DNA of 64,000 nt. It comes from an uncultured Carboxylicivirga sp. (GTDB lineage Bacteria > Bacteroidota > Bacteroidia > Bacteroidales > Marinilabiliaceae). Location: assembly GCA_947503525.1 (NCBI GenBank), contig CANNEA010000001.1, forward strand, positions 1,240,001-1,304,000, in the 5' to 3' direction. Below are positions 7,344-16,888 of this stretch, piece by piece; the stretch's first letter is position 1, and every line of letters begins with the position of its first letter. Below the pieces are notes generated by a model, which saw nothing but the letters and a program-made list of their open reading frames with translations, had not been told where the DNA came from and did not search any database. Made by a program: the position numbers and the translations under genes.

Positions 7344-8350
7344 TGGGCTGAATTAAGAAGTGTTTTTGCTTTTGATACAGGAATACGTTCCTTATTGTGG
7401 TAAGCAACGATATAGCCTTTTATTCCTTGCGATTTCATGGTTGAACTCGCTTTCGAATAGCTGTTAAATTTACCAACAGAATAGCGGTACCAATCATCTC
7501 CTTTATTCATTATAACTTTTATGGATCCTGAATAAATCGATTTAATCTGTGCAGCAGACGCTTCTTTGCGATCCGCCATTATCTGAATGGTGAAATACGT
7601 TTCTGGCTCCTTTATGATTTTGGGTTCTTCCTTTATCGGAGGAGGAGTAACTGCAAGCACAGGTACTATTGCACTAACTGGTTTTTCAGCTACTTCTTCT
7701 ATTTTTTGAGGCTGTACTTCAGGAGTTATTTCTTTTTCAGTTTTCTGGACAGAAATAGTGTCAATATTGGTTTTTGCCAAGTTAACTGAAACTTCACTTG
7801 TAAGTTGATGTTTGAGAGTGTTGTAGATGTCTTCCTGAACTTGTTTATGCAGCTCAATGGCAGAGGCAGACATTATTAAAGCATCATCCAAATGTTTGTT
7901 GTCTCTTGATTTTTGGAAATTTTGCTTTGATAGAACTATCTTATCTTCATATTCAGAAAGCTGAGAGTTTATTTTCTCATTATCCATGGCTTCCTTTTTC
8001 AATTGCTCAAAGCGAATTAGGTAAACATCCGTTTTTGAAGAGACACCGACATAATATACGCGCAAGGCACGTATTGAGCTTTCAAGCTTATCTTTTTCAT
8101 TGTTTGAAAGAGGATGACTTTTTAATTCAGAGTTTTCATCGCGATCGCGATATACTATAAGAATGGAATCTAATTGAGAGAACAGGTTTTTACCTTTGGT
8201 AATTAACTGATCTCCTTTAGCTAATTGCTTTAATTCCTTGGGTGAAAAAAGCAACTCTAATGTATCCTTTGATGTTTGGGCATTACTTTTCCATGCAGAA
8301 ACTACAAATAATACAGCAATCAATAATCGGGATAACAGATTACGATTCAC
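7340..8350 (-). CDS. SPOR-like domain envelope protein, copy B
   Basis: A 336-residue protein with a signal peptide (LLIAVLFVVSA, cleavage near SNAQ), a long charged coiled-coil region (about 30-180), a Pro/Glu/Val-rich linker, and a C-terminal SPOR-like domain from FTIQIMADRK to IKGYIVAYH. SPOR domains bind denuded peptidoglycan glycans, so a periplasmic wall-binding role is likely. The start appears to be GTG at 8350: no ATG precedes the signal peptide in frame. It forms a two-gene unit with the DUF6588 protein and is a paralogue of the protein at 9515. A terminator hairpin at 8412-8452 separates it from the upstream pair. Confidence 0.75.
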   Translation of the reverse strand: MNRNLLSRLLIAVLFVVSAWKSNAQTSKDTLELLFSPKELKQLAKGDQLITKGKNLFSQLDSILIVYRDRDENSELKSHPLSNNEKDKLESSIRALRVYYVGVSSKTDVYLIRFEQLKKEAMDNEKINSQLSEYEDKIVLSKQNFQKSRDNKHLDDALIMSASAIELHKQVQEDIYNTLKHQLTSEVSVNLAKTNIDTISVQKTEKEITPEVQPQKIEEVAEKPVSAIVPVLAVTPPPIKEEPKIIKEPETYFTIQIMADRKEASAAQIKSIYSGSIKVIMNKGDDWYRYSVGKFNSYSKASSTMKSQGIKGYIVAYHNKERIPVSKAKTLLNSAQ

Positions 8351-8411
8351 GGCAGTTGACTTAAAATGTGGTGTTTTATGGGGTATGTCCCGATTGAACA
8401 GGCGTGAGAGA

Positions 8412-8452
8412 AAAAGTAGTCGTTTAGGTGTTGGGCAAAAACGACTACTTTT
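8412..8452 (-). terminator. Terminator between the two SPOR/DUF6588 units
   Basis: A perfect 14-bp stem (AAAAGTAGTCGTTT with AAACGACTACTTTT) has a 13-nt loop. On the minus strand the descending arm ends in a T run, 18 bases after the stop of the gene at 8470. Confidence 0.85.
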
Positions 8453-8469
8453 AGGATCTAATTTCTTTA

Positions 8470-9471
8470 CTATCTAAAATTGATGCCAAAACCTGCAGTA
8501 ATTGCAGAATAGTCACCAACCGAATAATCAGCATGTAGCGAGAATATCGCAAAACGAATTCTCATTCCTACATTAAAATCGAAATTTCCTGTGGTATATG
8601 CAAGTGAAATTGGGTTAGAAAGTTCTTCTTCCATATCCCCTGATCCAACCTTAAAGTCTCCGATAACATCAAAATTACTATTTGTGTTACCATAACCCAT
8701 GCCTGTATAAAATGATACTACTGGAAAGTTAGCCCCAATCAAAAGGCGACCTGTATATGCATTAGCCACTGTTTCAAGAGATCCGCTACCTACACTGTTT
8801 ATATCATCGCTTCCTACTCCAAGGCTTGACTCAAAGTGGGTATAGGCACCTAAGACAGATAGCTGAAGAAAAGGCACACGTTTTACAAATGGAATATAAT
8901 CTTTAAGCGAGTGCTTTAATCCTAGTCCCCACATATAGGCTTTTCCGAAATCGCCATAATCAACACGAGGCATAAAACGGCCCATAATCTCTGTATGGAA
9001 AGGAAGTCCGACAGCACCTTGTATCATAGGACTTGCAAAATAATTCAATCCAGCGCCTTCAAGTGGTACCTGGGTTAAGTTACTTCCTAAATCTCGTTCG
9101 CTTTGCAAGCCAAATAACACACGGCTATCTTTGCTGCCCGACATGGTTGGAGCAGAGCTTTCACCATTAATAGCATACAACTCTTCAAGACTTAAAGCAT
9201 CAATATCAAAACTTTTACGATTCTCAGGAGGTGTGGTATACGTTCCCATTATCGTAATGTCAAATCCGCCAATCTTATGCACTTTTGCTGAATTATACCA
9301 ACCAGCATTTAGATTAACACCTAACATCTCACCATATGGACGTAGGTATTCATTTCCTATTAAATTGGCATCAGCAGCACCTCCTTTTAGTATGTCGATG
9401 ATTTGCTGCTGCGCACTTATATTACTTACAGATAAAAATGCTACAATTAAGTATATTAGACTTTTTTTCAT
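8470..9471 (-). CDS. DUF6588-type barrel protein, copy A
   Basis: A 333-residue paralogue of the protein at 6339. It has a signal peptide (MKKSLIYLIVAFLSVSNISAQ), then ADANLIGNEYLRPYGEMLGVNLNAGWY and amphipathic strands ending in ITAGFGINFR. Shared landmarks with copy B include the early DANL/NAEVL-YL-P motif, FGKAYMWGLGLKHSL (SHMWGVGVKHSL in copy B), GRLLIGANF (ARLLIGTHF in copy B) and the terminal beta strand. An outer-membrane barrel is the likely form. The gene follows the SPOR gene at 9515 after 43 bases and is closed by the hairpin at 8412-8452. No biochemical function is known to me. Confidence 0.75.
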   Translation of the reverse strand: MKKSLIYLIVAFLSVSNISAQQQIIDILKGGAADANLIGNEYLRPYGEMLGVNLNAGWYNSAKVHKIGGFDITIMGTYTTPPENRKSFDIDALSLEELYAINGESSAPTMSGSKDSRVLFGLQSERDLGSNLTQVPLEGAGLNYFASPMIQGAVGLPFHTEIMGRFMPRVDYGDFGKAYMWGLGLKHSLKDYIPFVKRVPFLQLSVLGAYTHFESSLGVGSDDINSVGSGSLETVANAYTGRLLIGANFPVVSFYTGMGYGNTNSNFDVIGDFKVGSGDMEEELSNPISLAYTTGNFDFNVGMRIRFAIFSLHADYSVGDYSAITAGFGINFR

Positions 9472-9514
9472 GTTGTTTTCGTTTTTACTGTCTGTGAGGT
9501 CTTAATTTACGATA

Positions 9515-10633
9515 TTAATTTGTTCCAATTAATTCTATTGCTTCTTTTACTGAAATTCGGTCATCTACATTGTAGGCAACAATAAATCCTTTAATGCCTT
9601 CATTTTTCATTGTTTCTTTGGCTGTATCGATGTTTGTGAATTTACCTACTGAGTAACGGTACCAACCATTTCCAATCTTCTCAATGACGTCTAAATTTCC
9701 ACTATAGGCTTGTGTTATTTGAGCGGTACTTGCTTTCTGTTTATCAGCTAAGATCTGAATGCTTAAAAACACATCCGTATTTTGATCTTCCACTTCTTCA
9801 ACAATAACTGGAGTTTCCACTTCCTCTATAACAGGTATCTCTGTTTCTACAGGTTCTTCAGTTGATTCGTTAGTTAAGGTCGCAACAGTTGCAACTCCTG
9901 CTCCGGCTGCAACTACTGCTGCACCTGCATTTGAAGGTTCAGGTGTTAAGTCTGTTGGCGTAGTCTGAAGATTTGAATTTGAGATACTGTCCTCCATAGC
10001 CACTTCTTCTTCAATTATAGCTGAAGTTGTATCAGCTACTTCTTCCATAACTGCAGCCAATTCTTCTACAGGTTCTTCTTCTGTTTGTATATTAGCTAAA
10101 GCGGCTAAAAGAAAAGTTTCCTGAACAGCAATTGCTTTATTCTGATTTTCCTGAGCTAATTCAGCAAGTTCAACCATCTCGCCCGGTTCTGATAAGCGCT
10201 CTGATTTATTAAATTGTTTTCTTGCCTTCTTTTCTAAATCGTCTGCCTCATCACGAATTTGGCCGGCTTTAGTATCTCCGGCCTTTTCCATTTCTTTTAA
10301 TCGCTTATCCAATACCTTTATGTGCTTGGCATATCCATCCTCAAAATAAACAGCAGCCTTTAATTTTTCCTCGGCTATTTTTTTATTCAGTTTATTTATT
10401 TTTCGGGTTTTTATTCGACCATCCGAATTTTTCAATGCTGCAATTTCTTCTTCCATTGGACTTAGTTCTTCAAGAACTTTATTCCCTTTGTTTACAAGCT
10501 TTTCAGCAGAAGTTATTTTTTTGTTTTCTTTCTCACTTAAGTATTTATTTAATTCATTTTCTTGCCCAATTGATAGCAGGGGAAGTAGAAATAAAAAAAT
10601 AACGGTAGCACTTTTGATTTTGTTTGATAGCAT
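9515..10633 (-). CDS. SPOR-like domain envelope protein, copy A
   Basis: A 372-residue protein: signal peptide (ATVIFLFLLPLLSIGQ), a charged coiled-coil region rich in Lys and Glu to about residue 175, a long Glu/Val/Thr/Ala-rich acidic linker that contains an odd Ala/Val-rich stretch (NAGAAVVAAGAGVATVATL), and a C-terminal SPOR-like domain from FLSIQILADKQKAS to GFIVAYN. The last 80 residues match copy B closely (WYRYSVGKF in both). The coiled coil and long linker suggest a periplasmic tether that reaches the wall. It is the first gene of its unit, divergent from the M3 peptidase. Confidence 0.75.
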   Translation of the reverse strand: MLSNKIKSATVIFLFLLPLLSIGQENELNKYLSEKENKKITSAEKLVNKGNKVLEELSPMEEEIAALKNSDGRIKTRKINKLNKKIAEEKLKAAVYFEDGYAKHIKVLDKRLKEMEKAGDTKAGQIRDEADDLEKKARKQFNKSERLSEPGEMVELAELAQENQNKAIAVQETFLLAALANIQTEEEPVEELAAVMEEVADTTSAIIEEEVAMEDSISNSNLQTTPTDLTPEPSNAGAAVVAAGAGVATVATLTNESTEEPVETEIPVIEEVETPVIVEEVEDQNTDVFLSIQILADKQKASTAQITQAYSGNLDVIEKIGNGWYRYSVGKFTNIDTAKETMKNEGIKGFIVAYNVDDRISVKEAIELIGTN

Positions 10634-10772
10634 TTTAACAGGTTGTCTTACTGATTATCACTCTTTTATTACCAACAAGCATGTTGATTTAAACATACTT
10701 TAAGCTTTTTAACGAACGTTATTGAAAAAGGTTTGTTGTTCTATCAGTATTTTAGAATCATTGATAGATGTT

Positions 10773-10780
10773 TACTTTTG
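10773..10780 (+). promoter_or_regulatory. -7 promoter element of the M3 peptidase gene
   Basis: TACTTTTG matches TAnnTTTG and lies 33 bases before the ATG at 10814. No convincing -33 TTTG is at the usual distance, so this is a tentative call. Confidence 0.45.
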
Positions 10781-10813
10781 TATTTACAGGAATAAAAGAA
10801 ATATAAGACATAT

Positions 10814-12835
10814 ATGATAAATCCATTATTGCAGAGTTTTGATACACTCCATAACACACCTCCATTTGAATTAATTAAAGAAGAGCATTACTTAAATGCT
10901 TTTAAAGAATTGATTGCGGAAGGAAAATCTCAGGTTGAAGAGATAGTATTACAAAAGAGCATGCCAAGCTTTGATAATACTATACTGGCTCTGGAAAAGG
11001 CCGGTAAAAGATTAGGTATCGTTAGCCATATTTTTTTCAATTTAAATCATGCCGAGACCAATTCTAATATTCAAGAAATAGCACGTGAAGTATCACCTTT
11101 GTTAACAGAATACTCCAATGATATTTGGCTTAACGAAAAGCTCTTTAATAAGGTTAAGTTGGTTTATGATGATAAAAGCCAGAATCAATATACAATTGAA
11201 GAGGAGAAGCTTTTGGAGGATACCTACAAGGCTTTTGTGCGAAAAGGGGCGTTATTATCCGGTGAGCAAAGAATTAAATATCGAGAGATTACAACTGAGT
11301 TATCTAAACTTGGATTACACTTTGGTGAGAATTTACTCGCGGAAACAAATGCTTACCATCTGCACTTGACGGATGAATCTGAATTAGAAGGGTTACCTGA
11401 AGGATTAAGGGTGGCTGCTGCGGAGCTGGCAAAATCGATGAGTAAAGAAGGTTGGATATTTAATTTACAATTTCCGAGTTATGTGCCATTTATGAAGTAC
11501 TCTTCTCGACGGGATTTAAGAAAGCAAATGTATTTGGCCTACTCCAAACGAGGACATAATGGTAATGATCATGATAATAAGGAGATAATTAAAAAGATTG
11601 TTTCATTACGCGTTCAAAAAGCTAAGCTGTTAGGTTTTGAAAGTCATGCCCATTTTGTTTTAGAAGAACATATGGCCTTACGTCCTGAAAAGGTTAATGC
11701 CTTTCTTAATGAATTATTGGATGCATCATTAAATGTCGGCGAGGATGATGTTAAAGCCGTTGAAGAATTTGCTAATAAGAATGGACTAAAGGATAAACTA
11801 CAAAGATGGGATTATCCCTATTATGCTGAACAATTAAAGGCAAAGGAGTTTGGGATAGATGATGAAGCAACTCGACCTTATTTCAAACTCGAAAGGGTAG
11901 AGGAAGGTGTTTTGGGTTTAGCCACTAAACTTTATGGTTTAAAATTTAAGGAGAACACTTCCATCTCAAAATATCATATGGACGTAAAAACCTACGAAGT
12001 TTTTGATGTTGATGGAAGTTTCCTAAGTATTTTCTATGTGGATTATTTTCCAAGAGATTCAAAACAAGGTGGAGCATGGATGACTTCGTTCAGAGATCAG
12101 TACGAAGATATTCGGCCGCATATATCTATTGTTTGTAATTTTACAAAACCTGCAGGTGATACACCTTCGCTTTTAACTTTTAATGAGGTTAAAACCTTTT
12201 TGCATGAGTTCGGACACGCACTTCATGGAATGTTAAGCAAGGTTCGGTTCGAGAGTTTAGCTGGAACCAATGTCTATCGTGATTTTGTTGAATTACCTTC
12301 TCAGATAATGGAGAACTGGGCTACACAAAGGGAGTGGCTTCAGGACGTAGGTGTACATTATGAAAGTGGTGAACTAATACCTGATGAATTAATTCAGAAA
12401 ATAATTGACAGCGATAATTATCAAAGTGGTTATGCTACAGTTCGTCAATTAAGCTTTGGACTGGTAGATATGGCCTGGCATTCCCTGACTGATGAGTTTA
12501 AAGGAGATGTAGTTGATTTCGAAAGATCTTCGATGAAAAGTACTGAATTATTTCCTGAGGTGGAAGGAACTGCCTTTTCAACCGGTTTTTCCCATATTTT
12601 TGATGGAGGTTATGCAGCCGGATATTATGGCTATAAATGGGCCGAAGTATTAGATGCTGATGCATTTGATTCATTTCTTGAAAATGGGATTTTTGACAAA
12701 GAAACAGCTCATAAATTCAGAACTGAGATATTGGAAAAGGGAGGCACGCAGCATCCCATGGAATTGTACTTGAAGTTTAAAGGCAAGGAGCCTTCAATTG
12801 ATCCATTGTTAAAAAGAAGTGGACTAAAGAAATAA
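10814..12835 (+). CDS. M3 family zinc oligopeptidase (Dcp/PrlC type)
   Basis: A 673-residue thimet-oligopeptidase-like protein. The zinc site is FLHEFGHALHGML, with His464, Glu465 and His468; the third ligand lies in the downstream helix (LPSQIMENWA). The C-terminal FSTGFSHIFDGGYAAGYYGY block is characteristic of the family. There is no signal peptide, so it acts in the cytoplasm, trimming short peptides (oligopeptidase A or dipeptidyl carboxypeptidase activity; these two cannot be separated here, though the length suits Dcp). A strong terminator follows. It may finish degradation of peptides produced by the peptidases encoded from 13 to 20 kb. Confidence 0.92.
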   Translation: MINPLLQSFDTLHNTPPFELIKEEHYLNAFKELIAEGKSQVEEIVLQKSMPSFDNTILALEKAGKRLGIVSHIFFNLNHAETNSNIQEIAREVSPLLTEYSNDIWLNEKLFNKVKLVYDDKSQNQYTIEEEKLLEDTYKAFVRKGALLSGEQRIKYREITTELSKLGLHFGENLLAETNAYHLHLTDESELEGLPEGLRVAAAELAKSMSKEGWIFNLQFPSYVPFMKYSSRRDLRKQMYLAYSKRGHNGNDHDNKEIIKKIVSLRVQKAKLLGFESHAHFVLEEHMALRPEKVNAFLNELLDASLNVGEDDVKAVEEFANKNGLKDKLQRWDYPYYAEQLKAKEFGIDDEATRPYFKLERVEEGVLGLATKLYGLKFKENTSISKYHMDVKTYEVFDVDGSFLSIFYVDYFPRDSKQGGAWMTSFRDQYEDIRPHISIVCNFTKPAGDTPSLLTFNEVKTFLHEFGHALHGMLSKVRFESLAGTNVYRDFVELPSQIMENWATQREWLQDVGVHYESGELIPDELIQKIIDSDNYQSGYATVRQLSFGLVDMAWHSLTDEFKGDVVDFERSSMKSTELFPEVEGTAFSTGFSHIFDGGYAAGYYGYKWAEVLDADAFDSFLENGIFDKETAHKFRTEILEKGGTQHPMELYLKFKGKEPSIDPLLKRSGLKK

Positions 12836-12840
12836 CTCAT

Positions 12841-12872
12841 AAAAAAAGGATGGTGAGCACCATCCTTTTTTT
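12841..12872. terminator. Bidirectional terminator
   Basis: A long perfect stem (A7-GGATGGTG with CACCATCC-T7) and a very short loop lie between the convergent M3 peptidase and GlsB-like genes; both strands end in a T run. Confidence 0.9.
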
Positions 12873-12873
12873 A

Positions 12874-13113
12874 TTATTTTTTAAATAGGCTGGCCACCCA
12901 AATAATTACAACCGCTCCAATTACTGCAGTAACCAATTCTCCGATTAATCCACCCCAAGTAATCCCCAAAACTCCAAGAAGCCAACTTCCGATAAATGCT
13001 CCCGCAATACCCAATAAAATGTTTAAGAGAATACCGAATCCGGAACCTTTCATAATTTTACCTGCGAGAAAACCGGCAACTAAGCCGATAAGAATAATGT
13101 ACAATAATTCCAT
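12874..13113 (-). CDS. GlsB/YeaQ/YmgE family membrane protein
   Basis: A 79-residue, almost wholly hydrophobic protein with three predicted membrane helices and Gly-rich motifs: LVAGFLAGKIMKG, GFGILLNILLGIAGAFIGSW and GELVTAVIGAVVIIWV. This is the transglycosylase-associated / GlsB-YeaQ-YmgE family, small inner-membrane proteins often induced by general stress; the molecular role is unknown. The length is the usual one. It is a single gene, read convergent to the M3 peptidase and ended by the shared hairpin. Confidence 0.9.
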   Translation of the reverse strand: MELLYIILIGLVAGFLAGKIMKGSGFGILLNILLGIAGAFIGSWLLGVLGITWGGLIGELVTAVIGAVVIIWVASLFKK

Positions 13114-13211
13114 AATTTTGATTTTAGTGCAATGTAAATTACAAATAAAGAATCAATTATCCATAAAATCTCCTAGGTGATAATGATTTATTGATGTCCA
13201 ATATTAGGCAA

Positions 13212-14846
13212 TTATATGCCTTGCTTGTTATTTGTATAAAAGGATATCATATCCATTCTTAATTCCTGAAAGAGTTTGTGAACTTCCTCCATTCGTTTTA
13301 TGGTAAGCTCCGTTAGGTATTCAGAGGCGCTCTTGGGATCTTGTTTATATAAATTGGCGGCCTTTTGATCTACTTCGGCCTGATCATCAAAGAATGATTG
13401 TTCAAGAGGATCTCTTTTGGAATGTAGTGTTTTAACGGCATCCTGCCATCGTAAGTACATCAGATTATCCACAAAATCAACGCACCATCTTATGCTATTC
13501 TCCTGAAAATATTCGGGATCATAAATTTTATAACATTCAGCTACGTCTTGCACTCCGGTATAAATTGGCACATAGGCGCTTGTATAGGCATTATCGACAT
13601 AAAACCAATATATTCCACCAACGGCATCGGGTAACCATCCCCTTAGCTGTGTTATCATGCCATACTCACCTCTTGCCCTAGCTACATTACGTCTGCTATT
13701 AATATTCAATACTCGCCTCATTTCTTTGGTAGGAAATGGAGTTGCAAAGGCACTTTTTGTTAATTGTCCTTCTTCATCAGGATAGTACCAGGCTGGAGCA
13801 TTTTCTTTATCATAGACAGTACCTGTAAATGTAGAACGCTGAAAGGCCATAATGTCCTGTACAGAGATCTTTTGTTCCGGTTTAACCGAAAATGGGTATA
13901 TGGAAAGTGGTTCTACATATTGCGTATATTGGTTGTCGCCTTCCCATGGGGATTCAGTGAATCTATCCGGCCAATTAGTATAATTTGGTGCATATGTGGC
14001 GTAAAACTGCCAGAATCGTGAAGTGGCCCACTCTCTGGGAATTGGTGAATAAGCTTCCTGCCATATAAATGGTTTACCTGATTTAGGATTATACCAACCT
14101 CTATCAATTGCTTCTTGTTTGTAGTTTGATGATGCTTTAAAGTTATCCTTATCCTTGATATTTATTTGCTTAATAATGCTCCAGTTAGGTATAATCATGG
14201 CATGATTATCCGGTACTCGTTGGGCCGCCCAAATACATCCCGGTTTTCCTGAATCCGGCTGCCATGAATTACCAATACTAAAAACTTCCAGCACCCAAAT
14301 TTCATCAACATCAGCTATAACCAATGATTCACTTTCATCAACACATGAGGGAAGAAAACCATACTTTTCAAACAAGTGGGTAATCAATTTTAGAGCTTCT
14401 TCGGCAGTAGTGCAGCGTTGCAAAGCAAAAGCCTGAGCCTGTTCGATCGTCATTATCTGCTTGCAAATTGATCGATCAAGTTTAAGTTCATCGCGTTGGC
14501 TTAATGTGCTTTCACCTATTGCCAACTGATGCGCATTAACCTGAGGATAGGCTGTTTGAAAATAGGAATTGGTTTGCTTAACCTGAGGTATTGAGCCGAT
14601 TACTTCGCCATAATCGCCTAGTTCTCTTCCTAAATCAATCATCCCCCAAAATACATCTGCTTTACTTCCTTGGTTAAACTTTTGACCTGGCACAAGGTGT
14701 AACCTGCAATCAGGACCGGCATCGGTGTGAGAAACAATTACTGATCCATCGGCTGATGCATTTTTACCAACGGCAATTACAGTGCAAGCTTCTGAATAAG
14801 ATAAAGAAATCCCGATAAATAGGATCAGGGCATATACTATTTTCAT
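13212..14846 (-). CDS. C69 family dipeptidase, secreted
   Basis: A Sec signal peptide (MKIVYALILFIGISLSYSEA) is followed directly by CTVIAVGKNASADGSVI. In the C69/PepD family this Cys becomes the N-terminal nucleophile, so signal cleavage just before Cys21 would activate the enzyme (inferred). The frame opens upstream at 14921, but the ATG at 14846 sits at the signal peptide and avoids overlap with the upstream gene. It is the last gene of the operon running from 20566 and would release amino acids from dipeptides in the periplasm. Length 544 residues, normal for secreted members. The start could also be ATG 14852, two codons earlier. Confidence 0.87.
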   Translation of the reverse strand: MKIVYALILFIGISLSYSEACTVIAVGKNASADGSVIVSHTDAGPDCRLHLVPGQKFNQGSKADVFWGMIDLGRELGDYGEVIGSIPQVKQTNSYFQTAYPQVNAHQLAIGESTLSQRDELKLDRSICKQIMTIEQAQAFALQRCTTAEEALKLITHLFEKYGFLPSCVDESESLVIADVDEIWVLEVFSIGNSWQPDSGKPGCIWAAQRVPDNHAMIIPNWSIIKQINIKDKDNFKASSNYKQEAIDRGWYNPKSGKPFIWQEAYSPIPREWATSRFWQFYATYAPNYTNWPDRFTESPWEGDNQYTQYVEPLSIYPFSVKPEQKISVQDIMAFQRSTFTGTVYDKENAPAWYYPDEEGQLTKSAFATPFPTKEMRRVLNINSRRNVARARGEYGMITQLRGWLPDAVGGIYWFYVDNAYTSAYVPIYTGVQDVAECYKIYDPEYFQENSIRWCVDFVDNLMYLRWQDAVKTLHSKRDPLEQSFFDDQAEVDQKAANLYKQDPKSASEYLTELTIKRMEEVHKLFQELRMDMISFYTNNKQGI

Positions 14847-14865
14847 GATCATAAATTTTTGTGTG

Positions 14866-15906
14866 TTATCTAAAAATAAAACCTTCTTTAAGCGGATCAG
14901 AAGGATCAAACCAAAACTCACTTTTCCCGGTTAATGCTGCAGTTCCACTAACTTTGGGTATCACCGCATTATGTGGACCGTATGTGCATAATTCATTTAT
15001 TTCCACATCCATTGTTGTACCCAGTATGCTTTCAATGGTTATAGCTTCACCTACAGTCAATTCTCCTTTGGCATGATGCAGAGCTGCACGGGCACTAACT
15101 CCTGAACCTGTGGAAGATCTATCGACTTCACCTTCGGCAAAAATGCATACATTCCGACTATGATGCTTAGGTTTTTTAGCTTTACCGGTAAAAATAGTAC
15201 CATATAAAAAGCTCAAGTCGGCTTCAAAAGGATGAGCTATATTAAAGTTATCCATCACAGCATGTTTGATACGTCGCCCCCAATCAATGAGCTGATTGTA
15301 ATTTTTCTCTTCCAATCCAAGTCCTAACTCGTCGGCATCAACAAAAGCATAAAAAGCACCACCATAAGCCACATCAAATTTGACCTGGCCTATGCCATCA
15401 ACTTCTATTGACTTATCCTGATATAAAACAAAGGATGGAACATTCAGAAAACTAACTTTTGTCACTACACCATCTTTAATGAAAGCCTTTGATTTAATTA
15501 ATCCGGGAGGAGCGTCAATGCTTAATTCAGGTTCAGAACTATCTTTCTCAATTATACCCGTATCAAATACAAGTTTAGTTAAAGCGATGATGGCATGTCC
15601 GCACATGGTACTATAACCTTCGTTGTGTAAAAAGAAGGTTCCAAAATCAGAATCAGGTGAGATTGGTTCGGTAATAATAGCTCCATACATATCGGCATGA
15701 CCACGGGGCTCAAACATGGTTCCTGTTCTAATATGATCCAGATGCTTCTTGAAGTACCTTCTTTTCTCGAGAATGTCTTTTCCTTGTATTTCCGGAATAC
15801 CATCATATAATACTCGCAGAGGTTCGCCGCCGGTATGTAAGTCAACAGTTTTAATTTTAAGCCAGGACAGAGGAGCTTTCCACTTCCATTTATTTAGTTG
15901 AATCAT
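14866..15906 (-). CDS. Trans-3-hydroxy-L-proline dehydratase-like (proline racemase family)
   Basis: A 346-residue member of the proline racemase superfamily (VDLHTGGEPLRV at 21-32). The first catalytic Cys is present in MCGH (Cys102), but the second position, Cys in proline racemase and 4-hydroxyproline epimerase (DRSPCGTG), is Thr here: DRSSTGSG, Thr266. The Cys/Thr pair is the known mark of trans-3-hydroxy-L-proline dehydratases such as human L3HYPDH, which eliminate water to give delta1-pyrroline-2-carboxylate. The next upstream gene encodes a family able to reduce that product to proline, which supports the assignment. There is a 16-residue extension before the usual start; the only other initiation choices lack an ATG. 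Confidence 0.82.
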   Translation of the reverse strand: MIQLNKWKWKAPLSWLKIKTVDLHTGGEPLRVLYDGIPEIQGKDILEKRRYFKKHLDHIRTGTMFEPRGHADMYGAIITEPISPDSDFGTFFLHNEGYSTMCGHAIIALTKLVFDTGIIEKDSSEPELSIDAPPGLIKSKAFIKDGVVTKVSFLNVPSFVLYQDKSIEVDGIGQVKFDVAYGGAFYAFVDADELGLGLEEKNYNQLIDWGRRIKHAVMDNFNIAHPFEADLSFLYGTIFTGKAKKPKHHSRNVCIFAEGEVDRSSTGSGVSARAALHHAKGELTVGEAITIESILGTTMDVEINELCTYGPHNAVIPKVSGTAALTGKSEFWFDPSDPLKEGFIFR

Positions 15907-15916
15907 TCAATCAATA

Positions 15917-16879
15917 TTATAATTCGATCTCAGTACCCAGACCTTTTTCGTTTACCTTTTCATAAACTAATTTTGCCGCAAACAAATCAAAAATGCCCAA
16001 GCCAACTGTCTTAAAGAATCGCGTTTCCTTAAAACCCAATTCATTAGGTTGCTGTATCAATTTCGAAATATGGCGAATTCGTTCAGGTTTAATCCATTCA
16101 TTTTTGATAGGTTCAATTAAATCACCGCTTTCCGATTTTCCATGTTCAGCATCAATCCATACCGTATCAATAAGACGAAAAATGGCTTCAGAAAATTCCT
16201 GCATTTCTGGTTTGTATGAACCGAGCCCTATAAATGTTTTGCCCAGAAGTAAATCTTCAAGATCAGGAACAACAGGAATGTTCGAAGTGGTAGCCGTGCA
16301 AATAATTTCAGTATTAACAATTACTTGTTGTTCGTCTTCACAAGGCGCCACTTCAACATCAGGACAATGCTCAGCCATAAATTTCATAAACTCCATTACT
16401 GATTTATGTGACGGATCATATACGTAAACCCTTTCTAAGTCACGCTCGTGAGAGGCTAGCCACGCCACATGGCGACCTTGTATTCCAGCACCAATTATGC
16501 CTAAGTATCGCGCCATTGGGTCAGATAGGTGGCGAATTCCGACACAAGCAACAGCAGCTGTTCGCATTGCTGTAAGTTTAGCACCGTTAAACAGCGCTAA
16601 AGCTGCTCCCGTAGCGGCATCATTAAGTAATAAAGTTCCATTTATCGCAGCTTTATTACGTTCTATGTTGCCGGGAAATACAGAGACCAGTTTAGTTGAA
16701 AACAAATCAGGACCAACGGAGGGCATAAGTAACAGCGTATTTTCATCCATTTCAACATGCATTCGATTGGGCGTAAAATAGTCCCTATCTTCTATGGTGT
16801 TAAGTGCAATTTCCATTGCATCTATCCAATGGTGAGGATCTGCTGCTTTAGCAATTGTTTCCGAAGATATAATTTGCAT
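15917..16879 (-). CDS. Ornithine cyclodeaminase family; likely delta1-pyrroline-2-carboxylate reductase
   Basis: A 320-residue OCD/mu-crystallin family protein. A Rossmann dinucleotide motif GIIGAGIQGR lies at 127-136, preceded by KLTAMRTAAVA, and IGLGSYKPEMQEF is the conserved substrate-side segment. True ornithine cyclodeaminases and NAD(P)H-dependent ketimine reductases share this fold. Here the gene sits 10 bases upstream of a trans-3-hydroxyproline dehydratase, the pairing known from trans-3-hydroxyproline catabolism, so reduction of delta1-pyrroline-2-carboxylate to L-proline is the best inference. The gene lies 9 bases after the Xaa-Pro aminopeptidase, within one operon. Ornithine cyclodeaminase remains the alternative. 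Confidence 0.8.
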   Translation of the reverse strand: MQIISSETIAKAADPHHWIDAMEIALNTIEDRDYFTPNRMHVEMDENTLLLMPSVGPDLFSTKLVSVFPGNIERNKAAINGTLLLNDAATGAALALFNGAKLTAMRTAAVACVGIRHLSDPMARYLGIIGAGIQGRHVAWLASHERDLERVYVYDPSHKSVMEFMKFMAEHCPDVEVAPCEDEQQVIVNTEIICTATTSNIPVVPDLEDLLLGKTFIGLGSYKPEMQEFSEAIFRLIDTVWIDAEHGKSESGDLIEPIKNEWIKPERIRHISKLIQQPNELGFKETRFFKTVGLGIFDLFAAKLVYEKVNEKGLGTEIEL

Positions 16880-16888
16880 AGTCTGTTT

